Of a DNA stretch of 64,000 nucleotides, positions 46,230 through 55,555 are shown piece by piece. The notes beneath the pieces are model-generated. The model ran no database searches and was not told the origin of the DNA. It worked only from the letters and a program-made list of their open reading frames with translations. The DNA lies in contig CANNEA010000003.1 of NCBI GenBank assembly GCA_947503525.1, positions 496,001-560,000 on the forward strand. The letters run 5' to 3'. Source of the stretch: an uncultured Carboxylicivirga sp. (GTDB taxonomy: Bacteria; Bacteroidota; Bacteroidia; Bacteroidales; Marinilabiliaceae). Made by a program: the position numbers and the translations under genes. The number at the start of each line of letters is the position of its first letter. The first letter of the stretch is position 1.

Positions 46230-48119
46230 ATGAAAAAACATATAAAAATTTTTACGTTCTTATCACTTCTTTTGTTCATTAGCTGTAATGAAGATACCTT
46301 TTTGAAAGAAGATCCGAAAGCTGCTTTATATGCAACAAATATATATGATACCTATACCGGATTTAGATCAAGCATGAATTCAGTTTATTCTCAAATGCGA
46401 AGGATAAATGGTGAAAGTGTACGAACTTGGGCTCAATTATGGCAACAGAATACCGATAACGTGATGACTCGTACACACAGTATTAACCAATTTGCCGATT
46501 ATACACCAACATTTAGTATTGCCAAGGATTGTTACAATTGGCTCTATATCATAGTTAATACAAGTAATATGATTATTTACAGAGCCGAAAATGATGCCTC
46601 TGTTAATTGGGAAGGAACTAACGAAGAAGAGAATAATAAGAAGCGTAAGATAATTATTGGAGAAGCAAGGGCGGCAAGGGCTTGGGCATATCGACTTCTT
46701 ATTTATGCATTTGGCCCTGTGCCTCTTAGTGCAGCTGAAATAACAGGCAGTAATTATAGTAATGCTTGGGAACGTGATCCAATTGGAGTGATTAAAGCTC
46801 AAATGAAAGAAGACTTACTAATTGCAGTCGAAAATTTAGATATGATTGGAGAAACCCAGATTTATATCAATCAGGCGTTTGCCAGGCATTACCTGGGGGA
46901 ACTTTATCTTTCACTTGGCGAGTTTGACAAGGCAATTGAGGTTTTAAAGCCGCTCTGCGAATCAAAAGACTATTCTCTTGTGAATAGTCGCTTTGGACGA
47001 ACAGCTGAGCGAGAAGATGGTAATTACTTTATGGATATGTTTCGTAATCCATACCGAAAAGATGGTAACACCGAATCTATTTTTGTGTTTGCCAATGGTG
47101 TTGGAGATCTGTTTCCCGGATATTTCAAAACCTATGTTAAAACTGCATATACAGGAGATTATCGGGATTTCGCCAGGAATAACAAAACGGAAGAGGAATA
47201 TACATTATGGGGAGGGAAATCACGAGGTCGATGTCATAATACACCATTTTCAATGTTTAATGAAGAGGATTATAATCGCTATAAAAAATTCAAAGATTTA
47301 GATGAAGAAGGAATGGTTGATCCTCTAAGAAATCCGTACTTAATAAAGTATTGGTTATGGGAGCACAACGATGGTAGGGATAATTTTATGTACGAGAATG
47401 AAGATATAAGAGGGCAACATACATCAGTACGTAGGTTTTTTGCTTATGATTGGACTAAAGATGGCGAGATTTCAGCTAAGTCCATATCACTTGATGAAGC
47501 CATACCACGACATGAAGACCCCTATCAGGATAAATATCCAGACTCAGATATCTTTGTGGGAGATACGGTTTACACCTTCTTTCTTTTTCAACCCTCAGCT
47601 CAGGGGTATTTAGCCTGGTTTAAAAAGCATTTGTATACATATACACGAAAGTGGGAAGCGGAACTTGGTTATTCAACAGATAATGTTTTTGTAGAAAATT
47701 GTACGCAAACAATTGTTCATTTGCGTTTAGCTGATTCGTACTTACTACTTGCGGAAGCCTATATGATGAATGGCTCAAATAATGATGCTGCAACATGGAT
47801 TAATAAAGTACGTGAACGTGCTGGTGCATCAATGATTAGTGCAGATAAGCTAAGTCTTGATTTTGTGCTGGATGAAAGAAGTAGAGAGCTCGTAACTGAG
47901 GAATTACGTAAAATTACACTTTTACGCACAGGTAAGTTTATTGAGCGAACTAATTTATATAACCCGCTTTCCATGGGTTACGTGAAAGATTACCATAAAC
48001 TTGCTCCTTTCCCACAAGCAACTATTGATGCTAATAAGGATAAAGCAATGGATCAGAATTTAGGGTATGGGGGAAGTACAACTTGTGATTTTACGCCGGC
48101 AGGTTACCCTGATGAATAA
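46230..48119 (+). CDS. SusD/RagB-family lipoprotein (PUL2, first)
   Basis: 629 residues from the ATG at 46230, which gives a clean lipobox (LFISC). An in-frame ATG at 46113 would add 39 residues, hydrophobic but lacking a cleavage site. Helical TPR-type SusD body with SusD-N (TFLKEDPKAALY) and RagB-type C-terminus (RERAGASMISADKLSLDFVLDERSREL in part). The SusC partner is directly upstream; a terminator hairpin follows. Confidence 0.92.
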   Translation: MKKHIKIFTFLSLLLFISCNEDTFLKEDPKAALYATNIYDTYTGFRSSMNSVYSQMRRINGESVRTWAQLWQQNTDNVMTRTHSINQFADYTPTFSIAKDCYNWLYIIVNTSNMIIYRAENDASVNWEGTNEEENNKKRKIIIGEARAARAWAYRLLIYAFGPVPLSAAEITGSNYSNAWERDPIGVIKAQMKEDLLIAVENLDMIGETQIYINQAFARHYLGELYLSLGEFDKAIEVLKPLCESKDYSLVNSRFGRTAEREDGNYFMDMFRNPYRKDGNTESIFVFANGVGDLFPGYFKTYVKTAYTGDYRDFARNNKTEEEYTLWGGKSRGRCHNTPFSMFNEEDYNRYKKFKDLDEEGMVDPLRNPYLIKYWLWEHNDGRDNFMYENEDIRGQHTSVRRFFAYDWTKDGEISAKSISLDEAIPRHEDPYQDKYPDSDIFVGDTVYTFFLFQPSAQGYLAWFKKHLYTYTRKWEAELGYSTDNVFVENCTQTIVHLRLADSYLLLAEAYMMNGSNNDAATWINKVRERAGASMISADKLSLDFVLDERSRELVTEELRKITLLRTGKFIERTNLYNPLSMGYVKDYHKLAPFPQATIDANKDKAMDQNLGYGGSTTCDFTPAGYPDE

Positions 48120-48163
48120 GTAAATTTTTTTAAATTAGATTTTTCGATAGAAGTTAAAGTGAC

Positions 48164-48208
48164 ACTGGGGCTATTTTAAATACAATTTATTGTTTTGATA
48201 GCTCCAGT
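48164..48208 (+). terminator. Hairpin after the first PUL2 susCD pair
   Basis: Arms ACTGGGGCTAT and ATAGCTCCAGT pair over 11 positions (one G-T) around a 23-base loop, 45 bases after the susD stop. No T run follows, so strength is uncertain. Confidence 0.45.
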
Positions 48209-48381
48209 TGCTTAAATAATTATCCAAAAGGAAAATCAAATGTTTACGGCTAAACAAACCATCTATTAAGTCATTTATAGGCTATTAAATATTGAAATTA
48301 TGATGGAAATAAGCTATTTTCTTATTTAAGATAGTGATTAAAGGTGCAGAATATGAGTAAGTTGTGGCTATGTGTTAAATC

Positions 48382-48410
48382 TTACATGTATTAGATTAAA
48401 AATTACATGT
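48382..48410 (+). promoter_or_regulatory. Probable HTCS operator 2
   Basis: Second copy of the 29-bp element. Differs from 42718-42746 at 3 of 29 bases; keeps both TTACAT units (48382 and 48403) at 21-bp spacing and the exact 48-bp offset to the promoter box. Confidence 0.7.
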
Positions 48411-48429
48411 CACCGATACTCCAAGTTCT

Positions 48430-48437
48430 TAAGTTTG
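48430..48437 (+). promoter_or_regulatory. Bacteroidota -7 promoter box (TAAGTTTG) for susC 3
   Basis: Matches TAnnTTTG and lies 48 bp from the operator start, the same geometry as at the first PUL2 susC. Confidence 0.6.
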
Positions 48438-48552
48438 CTAATGTTTTAACAAATATTTACAAATTTTTATGCCTATGATAAAACTAATAATCAGTAGAAC
48501 TTATCAGAAAAAAGTAAAAAAAACGTATTGTAACGATTAAATCTAAGACCTT

Positions 48553-51500
48553 ATGAAAATTAATCTATATTTTATGAAACACCTACCTAGGATAATATTT
48601 ACCTTTCTTTTATTAGTAAGTTGGTCGTCATTATATGCTCAACAAATTAATATATCGGGAAAGGTTATTGATGAAACTAACCAAGCATTACCTGGTGTCA
48701 GCATTACCATTAAAGGAACTACTATTGGTACAATAACAGGTATCGATGGATCCTATTCATTAAGTGTACCTGACAAATCTGCTACACTTGTTTTTTCTTT
48801 TATTGGCTTTGAAGATCAGGAAATAGTTGTTGGCGACCAAAGTTCGATTAATATTCAGTTAGTGCCCTCTATTCATAATCTGGATGAGGTAGTAGCTATT
48901 GGATATGGAGCTGTTAAAAGAAAAGATTTAACGGGTGCAGTAGCTTCTCTAAATTCGAAAAATATAACTGAACAAAAGAAAGTTGATCTTGGTCAGGCCT
49001 TGCAAGGACGTGTTGCCGGTGTTGACGTTAGATTTAATAATAATAAGCCAGGGGCACCTATGTCAATCGATATTAGGGGTAATACGGTTATTCAAAACAC
49101 TAATGAAACCAGGGATGGGATAAGTGATGATTTAGATAATGACCTTTCTAAACCTCTGTATGTAGTTGATGGAGTATTCTTTGATGATATTAATATTTTA
49201 AATCCTGCTGATATTCAGCAAATGGATATACTAAAAGATGCTTCGGCTACAGCAATATATGGAGCAAGAGGCGCTAATGGAGTGGTTATCATCTCTACTA
49301 AAAATGGTGTTGAAGGCAAAACAATATTTACCTACGACGGTACAATTGGTGTAAATTCAGTAGCCAATAAACCCGATATGTTTTCGGGTGATGAGTATGT
49401 TGCTTTTGTTGAAGATGTATTAAGGAGCAGAGAATGGCAGGGTATGTTTGATTTTAATACACCTTATTATCCAACTGTTGATGACTACAATAATGTAGAA
49501 GTGGATTTTTCTGGTGAATTCAGGTCGACAAATGAAGAAGCAGATAATGTGGCCAACCGTCGTTATACCAATTGGCAAGATGATTACTTAAAAACAGGTA
49601 TTCAAACCAGCCATACTCTTGGTATGTCAGGTGGAAGCAATGGATTAACCTATAATGGATCTATCGGCTATTTGCGTAACGAAGGCATAATGGGAAATCA
49701 AATGTTTGAGCGCTACAATTTAAGTACTGCAATTACTAAAAAAGTTTCAGATAAGTTCACAGTAGGTTTAAAAGCTTATTTGTCATTGTCAGAACGTGAA
49801 ACGGGTAGTAATGAGCTATTCCGTAGCACCTTACGCTTAGCTCCAACAGTAAATCCTCGTGATCCTGAAGGCAACCTTATATTGTTCCCTGATGATCAGG
49901 ATGGTCGTTTTTTAAACCCATGGTACGAAGCTAACGAAGAGTCATGGTTAAATAATACCAGAACATTAGATGTAATAGCTAACGTTTTCTTAAACTATCA
50001 ACCTGCAAAATGGATTAGTTTAAAAACACAACTAGCACCTAACTTGCGAACCAGACGTCATGGGCAGCAATTTGGATTATACACAAAGTCAGCAAGAAAT
50101 GAGGAGCCTCGTACACGTGCCTATTATGATGCGTTTTTTAATACTGCTTACACATGGGATAATATTGCAGATTTTAATTTTGATATAGCTCAAGGACACA
50201 ACTTAAAAGCTACCTTAATTTCTTCAGTGTATTATAGACAAGATGAGGGCAGTATGATTGAAACCAGAAACTTTGATACTGATGTTTATAAATACTATAA
50301 TACAGCAGCAGGATTAGATGTTCGTAATTATTCAACAGGCTTTGAAAAAGAAACTTTAGCATCATTTGCAGCCAGGATTAACTATAATATTCAGGAGAAA
50401 TATTTATTCACCTTTACAGGAAGATACGATGGGTCTTCTAAACTAGCAGTTGATCATGAGTGGGCATTTTTTCCATCTGCAGCATTTGCCTGGAGAGCTA
50501 AAGAAGAAGCTTTCTTAAAAGATGTCAATTGGCTTAGCAACCTTAAATTACGTTTAAGTTATGGAGAATCAGGTAACGATAGCCCGGTACGTCCATATCA
50601 ATCTTTAGCGTTTTTGATTGGAGCTGACTATCCTTATGGAGCCGATCATGTAAATGGAGTACATGTAGCCGGATTGGCTAACTACGATTTAACCTGGGAG
50701 CGCTCAAAAGAGTTAAATTTAGGGGTCGATTTAGGTGTGCTAAATAATAGAATTCGTTTAGGTTTAGAAGTTTACAATAAAAAGACGGTTGATGCCATTT
50801 TAGGAAAATCCTTATCAGCAATTACAGGTTATAGTTCGGCTGTTGGTAATTATGGATCAGTTAGCAATAAGGGTGTTGAGATTACCCTGAATACCGTAAA
50901 TGTTCAAACTACTAATTTTAGATGGACAACCAGCTTAAACTATGCTCGAAACAAGAACGAAATTTTGGAGCTTGATGGCGATTTAGATAAAGTCCCTTAT
51001 GGAAACCATGGTGTGCGCCAAATTGGTGAACCTGTTGATGCAATTTATAATTACCAGATAGTAGGTATTTGGCAATTGGATGAGGCTGCTCTTGCACATC
51101 AATATAATAGTTATCCAGGAAAATGGAAATATGCCGACCTTAATAACGATGGTGTTTTAAATGAAGATGATAAAACTGTAATTGGATCAATCTCTCCTGA
51201 TTGGATTGGGGGTATGACCAATACATTTACCTATAGAAATTTCGATTTAAATGTGCAAATGCATACAAGACAAGGTTCTTATGGGCATTCAGAGTTTTAT
51301 AACAATTTTGCACCATGGCAAAACGATAGAGCTAAGTTTAATAAGGTAGATTTAGATTATTGGTCGCCTAATAATCAGGGTGCTGAATTTCCTGCGGCTC
51401 AGTATGCAAGTACCGGAAACGATTACTATGTCAATTATGACTTTGTTAAAATAAGCAATATAGGTGTAGGTTATAATGCTTCACAAGGGGTGTTGAATAA

Positions 51501-51657
51501 GTTAAAGTTGTCGAGTCTTAGATTAACTCTGGATGTTCAAAATCCATTTACGTTTACCGATTACGCAGGACCAGACCCAGAAACCGGATTAAATAATACA
51601 TATAACGCTGGTTATATGATGAAAACAGTATTATTCGGACTTAAGTTATCGTACTAA
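48553..51657 (+). CDS. SusC/RagA TonB-dependent transporter (PUL2, second)
   Basis: 1034 residues; a start at the second Met (48574) is equally possible and gives a more usual 24-residue signal peptide (ends SSLYAQ). Order: carboxypeptidase-regulatory-like domain, plug (NLDEVVAIGYGAVKR to RGANGVVIISTKNGV), barrel ending in GLKLSY. No STN domain. The first domain resembles that of the transporter at 42900, suggesting duplication followed by barrel divergence, so the two may import different oligosaccharides of one glycan. Confidence 0.95.
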   Translation: MKINLYFMKHLPRIIFTFLLLVSWSSLYAQQINISGKVIDETNQALPGVSITIKGTTIGTITGIDGSYSLSVPDKSATLVFSFIGFEDQEIVVGDQSSINIQLVPSIHNLDEVVAIGYGAVKRKDLTGAVASLNSKNITEQKKVDLGQALQGRVAGVDVRFNNNKPGAPMSIDIRGNTVIQNTNETRDGISDDLDNDLSKPLYVVDGVFFDDINILNPADIQQMDILKDASATAIYGARGANGVVIISTKNGVEGKTIFTYDGTIGVNSVANKPDMFSGDEYVAFVEDVLRSREWQGMFDFNTPYYPTVDDYNNVEVDFSGEFRSTNEEADNVANRRYTNWQDDYLKTGIQTSHTLGMSGGSNGLTYNGSIGYLRNEGIMGNQMFERYNLSTAITKKVSDKFTVGLKAYLSLSERETGSNELFRSTLRLAPTVNPRDPEGNLILFPDDQDGRFLNPWYEANEESWLNNTRTLDVIANVFLNYQPAKWISLKTQLAPNLRTRRHGQQFGLYTKSARNEEPRTRAYYDAFFNTAYTWDNIADFNFDIAQGHNLKATLISSVYYRQDEGSMIETRNFDTDVYKYYNTAAGLDVRNYSTGFEKETLASFAARINYNIQEKYLFTFTGRYDGSSKLAVDHEWAFFPSAAFAWRAKEEAFLKDVNWLSNLKLRLSYGESGNDSPVRPYQSLAFLIGADYPYGADHVNGVHVAGLANYDLTWERSKELNLGVDLGVLNNRIRLGLEVYNKKTVDAILGKSLSAITGYSSAVGNYGSVSNKGVEITLNTVNVQTTNFRWTTSLNYARNKNEILELDGDLDKVPYGNHGVRQIGEPVDAIYNYQIVGIWQLDEAALAHQYNSYPGKWKYADLNNDGVLNEDDKTVIGSISPDWIGGMTNTFTYRNFDLNVQMHTRQGSYGHSEFYNNFAPWQNDRAKFNKVDLDYWSPNNQGAEFPAAQYASTGNDYYVNYDFVKISNIGVGYNASQGVLNKLKLSSLRLTLDVQNPFTFTDYAGPDPETGLNNTYNAGYMMKTVLFGLKLSY

Positions 51658-51675
51658 TTTTTAAATAAATTAAAG

Positions 51676-53322
51676 ATGAAAAAATATAAAAACATAAGAC
51701 CAATATTAGGCTTACTTATTCTTACAATGCTGTTTAGTGCCTGTAATGACTTTATTCAGGAAGATGTTTATTCATCAGTAACAAGTGAAAACTTTATTAC
51801 TGAAGATAATGCTGACCAATTAGTGGTAGGTGTTTATACAGCAACTAGAGGAGTTTACCGAAATCACGGCTATAAATTTGCGGGAACTGATCTGTTTACT
51901 ACAAAAAGTGAAATATTTTCGTTCAGCCCCGAAAATGATTACAATAATTTTGTGGCGCCAACAACCAATGGTGTTTGGAGTAGTAACTATAATGTTATAG
52001 CAAAAGCCAGTACAGCAATTAATCGTTATCAAACTCAAATTAGTTGGAGTGAGATTAACCTTGAGGCTAAAGCTTATGGCATAGCTCAATCACGTGCATT
52101 ACGCGCTTTGGCATTTTTTAATTTGGTTGTACAATATGGTGGTGTGGCATTGGAACTTGAAGAACCTTTAAGCATTCGGAATGATTATACGCGTTCTACA
52201 GAAGAAGAAACCTTTTCGCTCATTATACGTGAACTGGAAGATGCTATTCCTGATCTTGTAGATGATCCACAAGTGGGACGTTTTTCTAAAAGAGCTGCAC
52301 AACACCTTTTAGCAGAAGTGTATTTAACACGTGCATACAAAAGTTATGCTTCAAGTAGCGATTTTCAAACAGCAGCTGATTTAGCTGTTCAGGCTATAGG
52401 TTCCTACGATATAAGAACCCAAACTTTTGCGGAAGTGTTTGATTACAATAATCAGATAAACCCAGAAATTTTGTTTGCAGCCCATTGGGAGAATAACGGC
52501 TTCTCGGAAGATAGAAATAACAATAAGCATGGCTTATTTATGTATGGTATACAAGATATAGCTGGAATAAGCCGTACAAACCAATATGGTAAGCAAGGCG
52601 ATGGCTTAATGATGACGCCATATTTTTATTCCTTATTTGCAGATAACGATACGCGTGAAGATGTAACTATGCATCGCGTACTTTATGCTGACGAAGAAGC
52701 AGGATGGGTTGATGATGTAATTGTACCAGGAGATACTGTTGTGTATTTTCCAAAACATGCACTCGATATGGATGAGCTTAGTGATAGATTAGATCGATAT
52801 TGGGTATATCAACCAGACCAATATTTATATGGGAAACCTGATGATATACCAGGAGTTAACTACCAGTACTCGGCAAGTCCGTTTTTTGTCAACTTTCCTA
52901 TTATGAAAAAGTTTGATGATGAAGTGTTTAATGATGAAAACGGAGGTGCACGAGATGCATTTATCTTTAGAGTAGCAGGATCGCACCTCCTTGCAGCCGA
53001 AGCATTTTTGGGAGCTTCTAATTCAACGCAAGCTTTGTTTCATCTTAACAGAGTTAGAGAACGCGCTACAGGAGAGGTTGATCACTATAGTGCAATTGAC
53101 TTAGATACGATTTTGGAAGAACGAGCCATGGAGTTGGCAGGAGAAACCAACCGTTGGGCTACATTAAAACGTATGGGTAAACTGGAAGAAAGGATTAAAA
53201 TGTATAATCCTCATGTAATAGACCATGGCGCTTTTGATGCAGCAAAACACTTATTACGTCCAATTCCAATAAGAGAATTGGAGTTGTCACCAAGCACAAT
53301 GACGCAAAACCCTAATTATTAG
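51676..53322 (+). CDS. SusD/RagB-family lipoprotein (PUL2, second)
   Basis: 548 residues with a lipobox (LFSAC, Cys 23). RagB-type SusD: N-terminal QEDVYSSVTSENF, TPR helices around 110-230, and C-terminal RERATGEVDHY / LDTILEERAMELAGE. Begins 18 bases after the second susC. Followed by a strong hairpin, so the enzyme genes beyond form another transcript or depend on read-through. Confidence 0.94.
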   Translation: MKKYKNIRPILGLLILTMLFSACNDFIQEDVYSSVTSENFITEDNADQLVVGVYTATRGVYRNHGYKFAGTDLFTTKSEIFSFSPENDYNNFVAPTTNGVWSSNYNVIAKASTAINRYQTQISWSEINLEAKAYGIAQSRALRALAFFNLVVQYGGVALELEEPLSIRNDYTRSTEEETFSLIIRELEDAIPDLVDDPQVGRFSKRAAQHLLAEVYLTRAYKSYASSSDFQTAADLAVQAIGSYDIRTQTFAEVFDYNNQINPEILFAAHWENNGFSEDRNNNKHGLFMYGIQDIAGISRTNQYGKQGDGLMMTPYFYSLFADNDTREDVTMHRVLYADEEAGWVDDVIVPGDTVVYFPKHALDMDELSDRLDRYWVYQPDQYLYGKPDDIPGVNYQYSASPFFVNFPIMKKFDDEVFNDENGGARDAFIFRVAGSHLLAAEAFLGASNSTQALFHLNRVRERATGEVDHYSAIDLDTILEERAMELAGETNRWATLKRMGKLEERIKMYNPHVIDHGAFDAAKHLLRPIPIRELELSPSTMTQNPNY

Positions 53323-53371
53323 TAGCTAATTCTTGTTTTTGATTCTTCAATAAACCGGATTTTCTTGGATA

Positions 53372-53405
53372 TTCCCGGATGAATAATTTTTCATTCATCC
53401 GGGAA
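53372..53405 (+). terminator. Stable hairpin after the second PUL2 susCD pair
   Basis: Perfect 13-bp arms TTCCCGGATGAAT and ATTCATCCGGGAA around an 8-base loop, 50 bases after the susD stop. It may cap or attenuate the transport transcript before the glycosidase genes. Confidence 0.7.
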
Positions 53406-53472
53406 AAATCCGAGAACAGGCATAAGATTAACAGGTTTTCAAATTACTTATCTTAATATTCTCAGGTATAAT

Positions 53473-55515
53473 ATGAAAAAAGCGAACTCAATTTTTAGAG
53501 GGATTTTGCAAATTGCATTAATCTTTATTACGGTTTCGTGTCAAAACATTAAAGAAATCTATATCATTTCAGGCGACGATTTATCAACAACAGAGACTCT
53601 AACCATACATCAATTACAAAATGATTTGCATCGAGTAAGTGGGCAAATGATTCACGTCTTAAATGTCACCGATCCACTTCCGCCAAATGGCACTTTTATT
53701 CTTGTTGGTACGCGCTCTTCAAATCGTATTATTGATGACTTGGCTACGAACAATGCAATCGTATTAACAGAAGAACTACCGGGTAAACGTGGTGGTATCT
53801 GGGCCAAGGCAACTTTAAAAAATGGAGTAGAAGCCATGGTTATTGCAGGATCAGACCAACAGGGCATGCAATATGCCATATACGATTACTGTAAGGATGT
53901 TTTGGGAATCGATCCATATGAATACTGGACTGGAAAAGAGCCAAATCAGCAGAAAGAATTTAATCCTTATTTCACAGAAAATAGGGTAATTAGTCCTCCA
54001 GAGATACCCATTTTATGCTATTTTGAAAACGATGTTGATGAGTTGGCAAATTTAAAAACACCTTGGTTGGAGTACGATTGGGAATCGTATACCGAGATGA
54101 TCAATTCTCTGGTGAGACTGAGGTACAATGCCATTCACTTGTTTGATATGCTTGGTAGACCAGAATTTTTTCTTCGAGAAGAATATAAAAAGATTAGGCC
54201 AAACTATGACATACGCATATCATATATTGATAGTTTGATAACTTATGCACAAGACATGGGAATGATGGTGCAGATTGATTTGGCTTTGGGATATAAAATC
54301 AAACCCATGGATCAGCAAAAAGCTGATTGTTGGAGAGAGAATAAGGAAGACTGGTTAGCAGCCTGGCGTTATTATTTCGAAAATACACCATTGGGTAAAG
54401 CTGATATATTTGCTTTGCGACCACGTAACCAGGTGTGGGATTGGGAATACAAAAGTTCATGTGGAGAAGACAAAATTGAGGTGTTTAATGAGGTATATGC
54501 CGAACTAGGGACTTTAATTGAAGAGTATAAACCTGAAGCAAAAAAAGTGCTGGTTTGCTATTCAGATGCAATGGAAATGTTTAACCAGGGATTTAGCCCG
54601 CCCAAGGATTGGATTATTGCCTGGTCGGATGATGGTTGGGGAGGATTTAAATACCTTCCGAACAGCACAAAAGATTACGAATTTGGAACGTATATGCATG
54701 CCGGTTATTGGTTGAATCATACTGTACACGATCCTTATCCGGAGAAAATAGATAGTGTAATGACTTCTTTTATAGAAAGCTATGGGGCTGATAAATATTG
54801 TGTGGTTAACGGTCAGCAATTCAGACCATTTCTGTTGAATATTGAGGCCTTTTCTGAATTCGCAAAGAATCACCACAGCTTTGATGGTGAAAAATTCTAT
54901 CAAGAGTGGACAGAACGGTACTTTGGCAATGAAGCATCTGATTATGCCATAAGATCAATGAAAAAATTACACGAATTACATTTTAATCGTACAGGTTACG
55001 TATTGCACCTGTGGGAAGTTGGTGAAGCATTAGCTTATTTAAGTAATTCACCAATTATTCGCCCTGGGAAGCCTTCTATTCCATATAATTATGAGGCGGT
55101 TGAAACGGATTATGAACATGTTGAGAAACGCATGAGTCTGATTGAACAGGCCATTGAAATGGCAGATGAAGGAGCCGTTTTCGTTGATGAAAATAAAACC
55201 TTTTATTATGATTATATACAACTGCCGCTTTATTTATACAAAGATTTATTAACCTTTGAGAATTATCTTCATCAAATGGCCAGGCAGAAAAGAAAGTTTG
55301 AATTAAATGGTGATAAAGCACATTTAAAAAAGACTTTAGTACTTCTCGAAAAGGCTCGGGAGAGTCTAAAAATAGTTTACGAAAGACGTTTGGAAGGAGA
55401 CAAGAATCCGAAATGGAAAGGTTGGTATGATCCTATTAAGCGTCGACCGAATAATGGATTTCCAACCTTAGAAATGTTGAATTCTGTTGAAAACAATATT
55501 GTTGATCTAATTTAA
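53473..55515 (+). CDS. GH115-like glycosidase (probable alpha-glucuronidase), short form, lipoprotein
   Basis: 680 residues with a lipobox (FITVSC). N-terminal domain (about 30-165) has the GH67/GH115 N-terminal pattern (TIHQLQNDLHRVSG, FILVGT, VIAGSDQQGMQYAIYDYCKDVLGIDPYEYW). The central part (about 180-500) looks like a TIM barrel with LVRLRYNAIHLFDM and WIIAWSDDGWGGF. GH115 enzymes release alpha-1,2-linked (methyl)glucuronic acid but are usually 800 or more residues with a C-terminal domain that is missing here. The assignment is to the superfamily; sugar specificity is not certain. Start of the PUL2 enzyme gene row. Confidence 0.7.
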   Translation: MKKANSIFRGILQIALIFITVSCQNIKEIYIISGDDLSTTETLTIHQLQNDLHRVSGQMIHVLNVTDPLPPNGTFILVGTRSSNRIIDDLATNNAIVLTEELPGKRGGIWAKATLKNGVEAMVIAGSDQQGMQYAIYDYCKDVLGIDPYEYWTGKEPNQQKEFNPYFTENRVISPPEIPILCYFENDVDELANLKTPWLEYDWESYTEMINSLVRLRYNAIHLFDMLGRPEFFLREEYKKIRPNYDIRISYIDSLITYAQDMGMMVQIDLALGYKIKPMDQQKADCWRENKEDWLAAWRYYFENTPLGKADIFALRPRNQVWDWEYKSSCGEDKIEVFNEVYAELGTLIEEYKPEAKKVLVCYSDAMEMFNQGFSPPKDWIIAWSDDGWGGFKYLPNSTKDYEFGTYMHAGYWLNHTVHDPYPEKIDSVMTSFIESYGADKYCVVNGQQFRPFLLNIEAFSEFAKNHHSFDGEKFYQEWTERYFGNEASDYAIRSMKKLHELHFNRTGYVLHLWEVGEALAYLSNSPIIRPGKPSIPYNYEAVETDYEHVEKRMSLIEQAIEMADEGAVFVDENKTFYYDYIQLPLYLYKDLLTFENYLHQMARQKRKFELNGDKAHLKKTLVLLEKARESLKIVYERRLEGDKNPKWKGWYDPIKRRPNNGFPTLEMLNSVENNIVDLI

Positions 55516-55555
55516 TATGAATAGTTTTAAGTAAACGAAATTGTCAACTTGATAA

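Larger units (their letters stand above)
48120..48552. other. 433-base intergenic region: terminator then second PUL2 susC promoter
   Basis: Holds a terminator-like hairpin (48164-48208), the second HTCS operator copy (48382-48410), a TAnnTTTG box (48430-48437) and the shared leader sequence (48445-48462). The second susCD pair therefore has its own transcript. Confidence 0.65.

Noticed and set aside
19586-48298. 17-base exact match CTATTAAATATTGAAAT upstream of GH78 (19586-19602) and upstream of the third susC (48282-48298).
   Set aside because: It is very AT-rich; about one such match is expected by chance in 64 kb of this composition, and its position relative to promoters differs.
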